This document shows positions 9,334-17,151 of a stretch of 64,000 nucleotides of DNA, piece after piece. The position numbers and the translations under genes are program-made. Under the pieces are notes generated by a model. That model saw only the letters and a list, made by a program, of their open reading frames with translations. It made no database searches and had not been told where the DNA came from. Where the stretch lies: contig JAHHHI010000088.1 in the NCBI GenBank assembly GCA_019359435.1, positions 1 to 64,000 on the forward strand, written 5' to 3'. Source of the stretch: Kaiparowitsia implicata GSE-PSE-MK54-09C (GTDB lineage: Bacteria; Cyanobacteriota; Cyanobacteriia; Elainellales; Elainellaceae). Positions within the stretch are counted from its first letter, which is position 1. Each line of letters starts with the position of its first letter.

Positions 9334-9885
9334 TTAATGAATGTGACTGGGGTGAACGTGATTTGAGTGAGTGGGCACAGCAGGCTTGACTGTTGGGGCA
9401 GTCCGCAAGTGTGTTTCTCGTTTGTAGCGATGCACCGCTGGAACGATGAGCTGGTGGAACAACCTATGGTCAATGGCATAGTGACCCGGTTGTCCTTGTC
9501 CGCCACATTCTGGGCAGGTGGCGTCTTCTCCCCAGCACAGATGGCATGCGCCCACTGCGGCTGCCAGGGCATCGTTCCTGGCGCGCAGATCTTCTAGCTC
9601 GGCATAGAGCGTGTCTACGGTATTGCGGAGATGCCGCAGGGCTTTGGCCCGTTCGGCGGCTCGCTCTTTAGCCCGAAGTTCTGCCTGGTATCGTTCAAAG
9701 TCGTCTTCGTCGGGTTCGTGGGTGTCTGCCGGGGCGCTAGCAGAAGGCTGAGACAATAGGTTCACCAACAGGCTCGTTGTGGGGTCTGACTCGTCTAGCT
9801 GCGACATCAACAGATCTTTGGCAGAGAGTCCACCCCCAGAGCCTGAAGCGGCGATCGCCTGCATGAGAAGCGGGTTAATGTCCAC
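9334..9885 (-). CDS. Coiled-coil protein with CxxC zinc knuckle and His-rich tail, unknown function
   Basis: 183 residues. A low-complexity N-terminus is followed by a charged coiled coil (about 60-105), then CHLCWGEDATCPECGGQG: two CxxC pairs separated by six residues, like a DnaJ-type zinc knuckle. The tail holds HSNHVHPSHIH. The start is GTG 9885, immediately after the TAA of the preceding gene (TAAGTG), with GGGAGG inside the end of that gene. Such an arrangement implies translational coupling. The conserved-looking N-terminal MDINPLLMQAIAASG could be a small helical docking segment. No enzyme activity can be inferred. It probably partners the proteins encoded on either side. Confidence 0.75.
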   Translation of the reverse strand: MDINPLLMQAIAASGSGGGLSAKDLLMSQLDESDPTTSLLVNLLSQPSASAPADTHEPDEDDFERYQAELRAKERAAERAKALRHLRNTVDTLYAELEDLRARNDALAAAVGACHLCWGEDATCPECGGQGQPGHYAIDHRLFHQLIVPAVHRYKRETHLRTAPTVKPAVPTHSNHVHPSHIH

Positions 9886-10893
9886 TTAGCATCCCTCCCA
9901 CCCATCGCAGTCAGCCTCGCCATAGAGGTCTGCCAACTCTAGCGCGTCGTATAGTGCATCAAGGTGGTCAGACCAGCCTGGTTCGGTTTCGTCCTCTTCG
10001 AATTCATCTGCAGACCTAGCCTCTTGGTTGGCTTGCTGCAGCAAGGTATATAAGGCCGTGGCGCGTCCTTCTGGCAACACGGGATCGGCAATCAGGTAGC
10101 CTTCTGCATCTATCAGGTAAGCGGGTATTGCGCCTCCGGTGCTGGTAGTTACGGTGCCGGCTAAGTCCAGCCCTGGTGCCTGCTGGGCGGCTTGGGTACC
10201 CAATACTCCCAGAAGATTGGCTATGGCTGCGGTGGGCACAGGAACCTCGCCTACTTGAACGGTCTGACGAGCAGCAGAGCCCAGGGCTAGGGCAAGCAGG
10301 GCCTGAAGCACCTGGGGTTGCGAAATCGTAGACAGCAACTGGGCTGCGGCAGGACTGCCTGAACTGGGAACTGGTTGAGAGGGTGCGGTGGGTGTTGCAG
10401 GTCTGGGTTGACGGCTCGGAGGTGCTACCGATCGCGGCGGCGAGGCAGCGGTCGGCGGGGCGATCGCCCGTCGTGGCGGTGGCGGTGCGGCGGCTTGCGG
10501 TCGCGGGGGTGCTGGTTGAGGACGGGGGGCCGCGGCAGGTTGAGGGGCCGCCGGTCTAGGAGCTGTCGCTGCACCCAGTGCTTGTCCAGCTACGGAACCC
10601 GCAGCACCACCTAACGCACCCCCAAGGGGGCCACCGATCGCCGTTCCGACGACTGTTCCGGCGACGGGCAAGACGGCGGCTCCAACCTGCCCAAGCGATC
10701 GCAAGAAGCTTTCTGCGTCTTCGGGCGAAAAGGCCACGCCCAGGTTTTCGGTGAGCAGGTGTTCGAGCGCATCAGACGAGAGCGTCTGATATTCAGGACA
10801 AAGAAGTTTGCGGAGTTCGCTATAGTCTGGGGCGATCGCCTCGTCCCAGAGTTCTAGCTCCGCATCGTCAGCATCAATGACATAGGCCGACAT
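9886..10893 (-). CDS. Glycine-zipper, Pro/Ala-rich protein with acidic ends, unknown function
   Basis: About 335 residues from ATG 10893 (GGAGG 10 bases upstream). The longer frame from TTG 11079 is less likely. The N-terminal 50 residues are acidic. A glycine-zipper segment with AIGGPLGGALGGAAGSVAG (about 85-105) is typical of membrane-inserting helices. About 85 residues rich in Pro, Ala and Arg follow, then a helical C-terminal part containing TVQVGEVPVPTAAIANLLG, and finally a very acidic tail ending in GCW-like residues. The TVQVGE motif recurs in the neighbouring 212-residue protein. It is the first gene of the block. From memory, glycine-zipper proteins of this style accompany similar subtilases and muramidases in other bacteria, but I cannot verify that here. 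Confidence 0.7.
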   Translation of the reverse strand: MSAYVIDADDAELELWDEAIAPDYSELRKLLCPEYQTLSSDALEHLLTENLGVAFSPEDAESFLRSLGQVGAAVLPVAGTVVGTAIGGPLGGALGGAAGSVAGQALGAATAPRPAAPQPAAAPRPQPAPPRPQAAAPPPPRRAIAPPTAASPPRSVAPPSRQPRPATPTAPSQPVPSSGSPAAAQLLSTISQPQVLQALLALALGSAARQTVQVGEVPVPTAAIANLLGVLGTQAAQQAPGLDLAGTVTTSTGGAIPAYLIDAEGYLIADPVLPEGRATALYTLLQQANQEARSADEFEEDETEPGWSDHLDALYDALELADLYGEADCDGWEGC

Positions 10894-11163
10894 GATACAT
10901 TGTGCCTCCAAGAGATAATGGGATAGTGCACACTCGAGTTCTACTGAGGCGGCTGTGGCGTATACCTCGAATGCTGAATTAGCTAGGGAATACCCGTTTC
11001 GCAGTTGAAAGCCACGAGCATGAGCGGTGAGTAGCCGGGTACCAATTGCTCTGAGGCTAAACTCGGAGCGTGTTGCCAATACCCTCTATTGAGCTGTGAT
11101 AATCCTTGGCTGGTATTTGTTGAACTCGATACATTAATTTTCAGAGATGGCTACCGCTACAGC

Positions 11164-11181
11164 AGTACCCATGTGGGTACT
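11164..11181. promoter_or_regulatory. Operator-like 8-2-8 palindrome upstream of tmm
   Basis: AGTACCCA and TGGGTACT face each other across TG, in the space between the divergent block at 10893 and the monooxygenase gene at 11310. It contains GTA-N10-TAC. The cyanobacterial nitrogen regulator NtcA prefers GTA-N8-TAC, so the spacing is two bases too long for a canonical site. I did not find a convincing -10 at the right distance. It may instead bind another dimeric regulator. Confidence 0.35.
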
Positions 11182-11309
11182 TTAATCAGCGCAGCTAGCG
11201 CCATACGTCACAGTTCAGGTATCAGACATCCGAGCGGTATCGCCTTTAGCAAACGTATCGAAAGAAACAAGATATAACGGCTGCATCGCGTTGGATACTT
11301 TCGATACCT

Positions 11310-12659
11310 ATGACCTCTCGCGTTGCAATTATTGGGGCGGGGCCTTGTGGATTGTCTCAGCTTCATGCCTTTGAGCAGGCTCGGCTCAAGGGTGCTGATA
11401 TTCCCAACCTGGTGTGTTTTGAAAAGCAAGACAACTGGGGTGGCTTGTGGAACTATACCTGGCGCACTGGCCTAGATGAGTATGGTGAGCCCGTCCACGG
11501 CAGCATGTATCGCTATCTTTGGTCGAACGGGCCAAAGGAGTGCCTGGAATTTGCCGATTATCCATTCGATGAGCATTTTCAAAAGCCGATTCCCTCCTTT
11601 CCCCCGCGAGAGGTGTTGTATGACTACATCACCGGACGGGCCAAAAAGAGCAAGCTGGAGCGCTACATTCAGTTCAGTACGGTGGTTAAACAGGTTGAGT
11701 ATTCCGACGCGAGTCAAACCTTCACGGTGCGGGTCAAAGATCTCGCTGCCGATCAGGAGCGCAGTGAAGAATTCGATGCTGTGATTGTCTGCACTGGGCA
11801 TTTCTCGGTGCCCAACGTGCCCAAGTTTGCGGGCATTGAGCAGTTTCCAGGACGGGTGCTGCATAGCCATGATTTTCGCGAGGCGCGGGAATTTGCTGGA
11901 AAAGATTTGCTGGTGGTGGGCAGCAGCTATTCTGCTGAAGACATTGCGCTACAGAGCTATAAGTATGGTGCGCGTTCTGTCACCATCAGCCACCGCACCC
12001 GACCGATGGGCTTTAAGTGGCCGGAGGGCATTGAAGAGGTGCCGCTGCTGCTGCGGCTAGAGGGCAAAACCGCCTACTTCAAAGACGGCAGCAGTCGCAA
12101 AGTGGATGCAATTGTGCTGTGTGCTGGCTATCAGCACAGCTTTCCGTTTTTGCCAGATTCGCTACGGCTCAAGACTAAGAATCGGCTCTATCCAGGTTCC
12201 CTCTATAAGGGCATTTTCTGGCAAGACAATCCCAAGCTGATGTATTTGGGAATGCAGGATCAGTTCTATACCTTCAGCATGTTTGATGTGCAGGCGTGGT
12301 ATGCGCGGGATGTGGTGCTGGGGCGCATTGCCCTGCCGGATGCTGTGGCGATCGCCCGTGACATCGCCCAGTGGCAGGCCCGAGAGGAAGCCTTGGGTGG
12401 TCCCGACGACCAAATCGATTTCCAAAAAGACTATGTGCTCGACCTGGTGCAGCAGGTGGACTATGCCCCCTGCGACTGGGAGATGACGGCGGATATGTTC
12501 AAAGCCTGGGAGCATGACAAAGAACACAGCATTTTGGGCTATCGAGATAAGTCCTTTACCTCGCCATGCACGGGGTCTCAGGCTCCGGTGCACCATACGC
12601 CGTGGATTGAGGCGATGGATGATTCGATGGCTACGTTTTTGGCGACTCAGCCGGAATGA
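11310..12659 (+). CDS. tmm: Flavin-containing monooxygenase, trimethylamine monooxygenase (Tmm)-like
   Basis: 449 residues, the usual length for bacterial Tmm. The FAD site is VAIIGAGPCGLSQL at the N-terminus and the NADPH site is LLVVGSSYSAEDIA (about 200). The FMO signature appears as FPGRVLHSHDF (about 180). The stretch CFEKQDNWGGLWNYTWRTG and the following SMYRYLWSNGPKECLEFADY are strongly reminiscent of Tmm enzymes, which oxidise trimethylamine to its N-oxide using NADPH and O2. The gene is followed after 83 bases by a glutamine-synthetase-family gene, supporting a role in methylated-amine or other amine nitrogen use. A different soft-nucleophile substrate cannot be excluded. No TMAO demethylase (Tdm) gene is adjacent. 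Confidence 0.8.
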   Translation: MTSRVAIIGAGPCGLSQLHAFEQARLKGADIPNLVCFEKQDNWGGLWNYTWRTGLDEYGEPVHGSMYRYLWSNGPKECLEFADYPFDEHFQKPIPSFPPREVLYDYITGRAKKSKLERYIQFSTVVKQVEYSDASQTFTVRVKDLAADQERSEEFDAVIVCTGHFSVPNVPKFAGIEQFPGRVLHSHDFREAREFAGKDLLVVGSSYSAEDIALQSYKYGARSVTISHRTRPMGFKWPEGIEEVPLLLRLEGKTAYFKDGSSRKVDAIVLCAGYQHSFPFLPDSLRLKTKNRLYPGSLYKGIFWQDNPKLMYLGMQDQFYTFSMFDVQAWYARDVVLGRIALPDAVAIARDIAQWQAREEALGGPDDQIDFQKDYVLDLVQQVDYAPCDWEMTADMFKAWEHDKEHSILGYRDKSFTSPCTGSQAPVHHTPWIEAMDDSMATFLATQPE

Positions 12660-12742
12660 TGTGGGCAGGAGGGCGATCGCCCCTCTCCCCACATTAAAAA
12701 AAATCACCCCTGTTTGAGACCTACGACTGAGGCAAAACTATC

Positions 12743-14245
12743 GTGACTGCAACTGTTCCCAAACTAGACACCCTGACCAACTTAGAGGCCTACGTCGCCG
12801 CACCCGGACGAGATGACCTCGTGCAACAGGTACGCGCCAAAATTGATGAACTGGGCATTCAATATATCTACTACCAGTTTGTCTCAGTCACCGGGCGCAT
12901 CACAGGGAAGGGCGTCCCCGCGTCCCATTGGGAATCCATTGCCGAGCGCGGCATTCAGCTAGTGTATGGCGCTATGGCAAACCTCTTTGTCGATCGCTAT
13001 GGCGACTACATCGGCTATGGGCCAGAAGCCTCAGAACTGGTGGCGATTCCCGATCCAGACACCTTCTGCCAACTGCCTTGGGATAAGCGTGTGGCTCGGG
13101 TGTTTTGCACCTGTTTTCGCAACCGAGAAGAACCGGAGAATCCCGGCGCTTATCTCACCGCCGACTGCCGAGGCAACTTGCGCCGCATCCACGCTCAGTT
13201 CCAAGCCGATCATGATGGGCTGCACTTGCGCCATGGCACCGAGCCAGAGATGATGTGGCTGAAGAAAGGGCCAGACGGCAAGCCTGCTGGGGGTGTCACC
13301 AAACCCGACTGCTACCACATCAACCAGTTTGAAGAATTGCGCCCGGTGGTGCTGCGGGTGATTGAATATTCCCAAGCGATGGGGCTCGACATGATCCAGG
13401 GCGATCACGAAGATGCGCCCGGACAGTTGGAACTCAACTTTATGTTTGATGATGCGTTGCGGACGAGCGATCGCCTCACAACCTACCGCCAAATCTGCGC
13501 CCAAGTTGCCCGCGAATTCAACCTGATCGCGTGCTTCATGTCCAAGCCGTTTATGGGACTGTCTGCCAATGGCTGCCACCACAACCTCTCCCTCTGGTAT
13601 GGTGGCGACGACCAGGTCAACGAGCTGGGTCAAGAGACGCTGCCAGGGTTGCCCGGCGTCTTTAGCTATCGCAAAGGCGGCGAAAACACCTTCCTCCCCG
13701 ATCCAGAACTGAGCAAAACTAAGCCCGGCCCCATTGGGCTGCAGTCCATCGGCGGTGTGATTGAGCACTTGGGCGCGCTGACGGCCATTGGCTGCTCTAC
13801 TGTCAACTCCTACCGCCGCCTGTGGGATACAGGGCTATGGGCACCTGTCTATGCCGACTGGGGCTTCCAAAACCGCACCTGTGGGCTGCGTGTCTCTGCA
13901 CCGGGTCGATTTGAGTACCGTGCAGTAGATTCGATGGTGAATCCCTACCTGATGGCGTCGGCGATTCTCAAAGCATTTGACGACGGCATCACGCGCAACC
14001 TTGACCCGGGGGAGCCCGAAGAGCGCAACCTCTACGAAGCGATGGAAGCCGGCAAGCAGGTGAAGAAGCTGCCTATGTCCCTCGGCGATGCGTTGGCGCG
14101 GCTGGCGGATGATGAGGTGATCAAATCTGCGCTGCCTGACGAGATGTACCGTGTCTATACTTGGTATAAGCGGGACGAATGGGAGAAGTTTCTCGCCACG
14201 ACGACCGACTGGGATACGGAGATGTATCTCGACTGCTTGCCCTAG
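12743..14245 (+). CDS. Glutamine synthetase family protein (GlnT / gamma-glutamylmethylamide synthetase type)
   Basis: 500 residues from GTG 12743. It shows the glutamine-synthetase fold motifs: GDHEDAPGQLELNF (metal-binding glutamates and the GQxE signature, about 220), NGCHHNLSLW (about 275), and FEYRAVDSMVNPYLMASAIL (about 390). The HEDA(P/N)GQ form and length match the GlnT/GmaS branch rather than the standard GlnA or GlnN of cyanobacteria. Members make glutamine or gamma-glutamylmethylamide from glutamate, ATP and ammonia or methylamine. Being directly downstream of a Tmm-like gene favours capture of methylamine or ammonia released from oxidised amines; this is inference. The 83-base gap holds a HIP1 site and no clear terminator, so both genes may form one transcript. 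Confidence 0.8.
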   Translation: MTATVPKLDTLTNLEAYVAAPGRDDLVQQVRAKIDELGIQYIYYQFVSVTGRITGKGVPASHWESIAERGIQLVYGAMANLFVDRYGDYIGYGPEASELVAIPDPDTFCQLPWDKRVARVFCTCFRNREEPENPGAYLTADCRGNLRRIHAQFQADHDGLHLRHGTEPEMMWLKKGPDGKPAGGVTKPDCYHINQFEELRPVVLRVIEYSQAMGLDMIQGDHEDAPGQLELNFMFDDALRTSDRLTTYRQICAQVAREFNLIACFMSKPFMGLSANGCHHNLSLWYGGDDQVNELGQETLPGLPGVFSYRKGGENTFLPDPELSKTKPGPIGLQSIGGVIEHLGALTAIGCSTVNSYRRLWDTGLWAPVYADWGFQNRTCGLRVSAPGRFEYRAVDSMVNPYLMASAILKAFDDGITRNLDPGEPEERNLYEAMEAGKQVKKLPMSLGDALARLADDEVIKSALPDEMYRVYTWYKRDEWEKFLATTTDWDTEMYLDCLP

Positions 14246-14515
14246 ATTGCGGCCCTAAATTGCAGACCGATGCCATCTCAAGCCATCCTCATTTGCCAAA
14301 ACCACACGTGCCGCAAAAGTGGCGCGGCACTGGTGCTTCAATCGTTTCTGTCTTAGACTTCGGCTGCGATCTCGGTGGAAGCCCGAGGTTGTTTGGGGCA
14401 CTGCGGGAACGGGCCGATGGTAGTGGTACTCCCTGAGGAGGTCTGGTATCGGCAGGTTCAGCCTCAAGACGCAAGAGAAATTCTTAAGCGGCACCACAAA
14501 ATTTGAGGATTTGAG

Positions 14516-14554
14516 CAAGGTTGGGCAGTGTGCGTCGCGCACTGCCCAACCTTG
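14516..14554. repeat. 19-bp near-perfect palindrome, probably part of a decayed MITE
   Basis: CAAGGTTGGGCAGTGTGCG pairs with CGCGCACTGCCCAACCTTG around a single T, with one G-U wobble. The core GTGCGTCGCGCAC is the same as in the second hairpin of the intact MITEs. At 14703-14735 a stretch resembles the right end of that element. Together they suggest an older copy lying next to the intact one. The rest of 14246-14735 contains no gene I can support. It may also serve as the 3' end of the synthetase transcript. Confidence 0.6.
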
Positions 14555-14735
14555 TTTACAGGAGTGCTGATAGCGTTGTTTTAGTCCTGCGTTCTGGGGC
14601 TTAAGCACTGTGAACACCGTGAACCCTTGATGCCTGCGTCGAAAGCTGCACGGGTTTAAGCATTTGCTAAACAAAACGTTGGTTTAGATGCAGCACAGTA
14701 AAGGCTTGAGCCTATCCTCAAAATCAGGCTTGTTA

Positions 14736-14857
14736 ACGTCAGTTCGGGTTAAGGGGGTTTTGGGGCACCGCGCGTCGCGCGGTGCCCCAAAACCCTCAAT
14801 GTGTCGTGCGCGTCGCGCACGACACATTGAGGGTTTGAGCTTATCCCGAACTCAGGT
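14736..14857. mobile_element. 122-bp double-hairpin MITE, copy 1
   Basis: The ends are ACGTCAGTTCGGG and the inverse of ACCTGAGTTCGGG (11 of 13 matched), flanked by the 6-bp direct repeat TTGTTA (14730-14735 and 14858-14863). Two perfect 20-bp palindromes with single-base centres fill the middle: 14755-14795 (centre 14775) and 14793-14833 (centre 14813), sharing three bases. No coding capacity, so it must be mobilised in trans. The right-hand target duplication contains the TAA stop codon of the MMPL gene, so the insertion took place exactly at that gene's end. The stems could also work as a two-way terminator between the convergent synthetase and exporter genes. Confidence 0.85.
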
Positions 14858-14860
14858 TTG

Positions 14861-17110
14861 TTAGTTTGTTTTGATGTTGACCCGATCCAGCCTCAAGAAT
14901 TTGGGTGCCCACCAGTTCCAGCGTCCCATGAGGTTCATGCTGGCAGGCACCAAGATGGCGCGCACTAGGGTGGAATCGATCAAAACAGCAAGGGCAATCC
15001 CTAACCCTAAGGCCTTCACAAAGATAATGCTGGTAAACGCAAACGACCCGGTGACGATAATCATCAGCAAGGCGGCGCTGGTGATTATCCGCCCAGTGCG
15101 CTCCAGTCCTTCCACGATGCTGTGCCGATTGTTTCCTGTGCTGTCGTAGGCTTCTTTGATTCGCGTCAACAAGAACACCTCATAATCCATACTCAGCCCA
15201 AACAGAACGCAAAATAGGACGACGGGTAATAGCACGTCCAGATAGCCGAGGGGCGTAAAGCCCAGCAGATTTTGAAAGTTGCCGTCTTGGAAAACAAAGA
15301 CGAGTGCGCCAAAGGACGCAGCAATAGACATGAGGTTTAGGAAAAAGGCCTGGAAGGGCAGCACCACAGAGTTAAATAGCAGGCAGAGCGACACAAAGGT
15401 CACAATGAGCACAGATACTAGCACCCAAGGAAAGCGCTGGTAGACGATCTGCATCGTATCGAGGGTCAGGGCTGTTTGCCCGCCGACTTGAAGCTGCAGA
15501 TCATTGAGTGGGCGATCGCGCAAGTCTCGCACTAGATCGCGACTCTGTGGGTCGTTGCCATTGGTCTGGCTAATGACGGCAATCAGCGTTGTAGAGTCCG
15601 TACTTAATCGATCGACTGCTTCTTGGAGCACCGGGTCGGGAATCGCATTAGGGGTTTGATAGAGCTGTTGATAGGTGGCCAAGTCAAACTCCGGATTGAG
15701 GTTGACAACACTGCTGACGGTCGCAACACGCGGGTCTGCTTCAAGCTCTTCCACAAAGTCATATAGCGTTTCAAGATGTTCGGCAGTCAGAATCGAGTCA
15801 TCAGCCATGGTACTCACGGCCAGCAGAATGGGGGCGGTTTCTCCGTCTCCAAACGCCTCGCGGATGACTTCTACGCCCTGCCGTGCAGGAACATGGCTCG
15901 GGAGAATGTCAGCATCGCCTAGCCCAAACTGAGCATTGAAGAACGGTGAGGTGAGAACGCCAATCATCACGAGCACAAACGCCACGGCTGCCACGCTATG
16001 GCGCATGATGGTCTGGGCAATGGCTGACCACATCCCCCCTCGCTCTGGCGCAGGCCGGACGACTTGCCATTGGTTGATGCGAGTGCCAACCACGCTGAGC
16101 AGTGCAGGCACCAGCGTGAGCGCAGCGGCAACAGACATGAAGACGACTAAGGACGCCGCAACCCCCAACGAGCGCAGCAAGACAATGGGAAACAGGAGCA
16201 AGCTGACAAGGCCAATACAGGTTGTTAACCCTGAGTAGAATACGGCGCGCCCGGCTGTGTCTACGGTGCGCACCACGGCTTGCTCTACGGAGCTAGACCC
16301 TAGCTCTTCGCGAAAGCGGCTAACGATCAGCAAACAAAAGTCGATGCCAACGCCCAAGCCCAGCATCGTGGTGATGCTCAGCGCAAAGATCGAGATATCC
16401 ATCGCCAGCGTAACCAGCCACAGCAACCCCAGCGTGACGGAGACAGTCATTAGGGCCATTGCGATGGGCATGGTAGCGGCGATCGCCGAGCCAAACACAA
16501 ATAGCAGCGCAATCAGGGTTAGCGGCAGGGTCAGCAATTCCGATCGGGACAAGTCTTCTCGACTGATGCGCTGTGCTTCTTGATCGACAACGGGCTGCCC
16601 AACGAGATAGGTATTAAGGTTATCGGTTTGGTTATCGGTCAGGATCTGTTGGATTTGGTCAATTGTGGCAAAGGCGTCACTGCCGTCTACTGCTAGATTG
16701 ATGATGCTATAGGCCACCTGGCCTGTCTCGCTGCGGTAGTTGGGCTGCTCAGCCACCGTCGTCACGGCATTGACGGCCGTCAAGTCGCGAGTGTCGCCAA
16801 TCATGCGATCGATGGCGGTTTGATAGTCTTCCACCTGTCCCTGAGATGCCTCAAAGACTAGGCTTAAATCATCTGGGGTGACGTTTAGCTCTTGCTGCAG
16901 CCGTTGCTCGGCCTGGTATGCAGCACCAGCTTCATAGAAGGTACCCGTGCCGGTCAGCGCTTGATCGAGGCGGGGCAGCAGGGTCAGGCTGAGAATCAGC
17001 AGCCCAAGCCACAGCGCTAGCACCCAGCGCCAACGGCGATAACAAAATTGTCCGAGTCGTGCAAAGTTGGATGGCGCTGGCGTTAGCGGAGCGGGTTCGA
17101 CATTTCTCAC
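14861..17110 (-). CDS. MMPL/RND-family exporter
   Basis: 749 residues. The layout is a short cytoplasmic N-terminus, TM1 (about 30-47), a periplasmic domain, five to six membrane helices (about 190-345), a second TM segment (about 370), a second periplasmic loop, and a second helix bundle (about 560-735). Typical MMPL signatures are GLGVGIDFCLLIVSRFREE and the paired FGLSMDYEVFLLTRIKE, carrying the proton-relay Asp and Tyr. MMPL proteins export lipids or hydrophobic metabolites by proton motive force. The downstream gene is an NAD-binding_4 reductase 41 bases away, so the exported molecule may be an acyl-derived lipid. The stop codon lies inside the target duplication of a MITE. The residues RVNIKTN at the end look intact. 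Confidence 0.88.
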   Translation of the reverse strand: MRNVEPAPLTPAPSNFARLGQFCYRRWRWVLALWLGLLILSLTLLPRLDQALTGTGTFYEAGAAYQAEQRLQQELNVTPDDLSLVFEASQGQVEDYQTAIDRMIGDTRDLTAVNAVTTVAEQPNYRSETGQVAYSIINLAVDGSDAFATIDQIQQILTDNQTDNLNTYLVGQPVVDQEAQRISREDLSRSELLTLPLTLIALLFVFGSAIAATMPIAMALMTVSVTLGLLWLVTLAMDISIFALSITTMLGLGVGIDFCLLIVSRFREELGSSSVEQAVVRTVDTAGRAVFYSGLTTCIGLVSLLLFPIVLLRSLGVAASLVVFMSVAAALTLVPALLSVVGTRINQWQVVRPAPERGGMWSAIAQTIMRHSVAAVAFVLVMIGVLTSPFFNAQFGLGDADILPSHVPARQGVEVIREAFGDGETAPILLAVSTMADDSILTAEHLETLYDFVEELEADPRVATVSSVVNLNPEFDLATYQQLYQTPNAIPDPVLQEAVDRLSTDSTTLIAVISQTNGNDPQSRDLVRDLRDRPLNDLQLQVGGQTALTLDTMQIVYQRFPWVLVSVLIVTFVSLCLLFNSVVLPFQAFFLNLMSIAASFGALVFVFQDGNFQNLLGFTPLGYLDVLLPVVLFCVLFGLSMDYEVFLLTRIKEAYDSTGNNRHSIVEGLERTGRIITSAALLMIIVTGSFAFTSIIFVKALGLGIALAVLIDSTLVRAILVPASMNLMGRWNWWAPKFLRLDRVNIKTN

Positions 17111-17151
17111 GGCATGTCCTCAGGGGGTGAATAGTGGGTAAACGAAGAAAG

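Noticed and set aside
730-10893. Extracellular contractile injection system or prophage lysis module
   Set aside because: No sheath, tube, baseplate, tail, holin or portal protein is visible; the enzymes alone do not prove either, so I keep it as an unnamed block.
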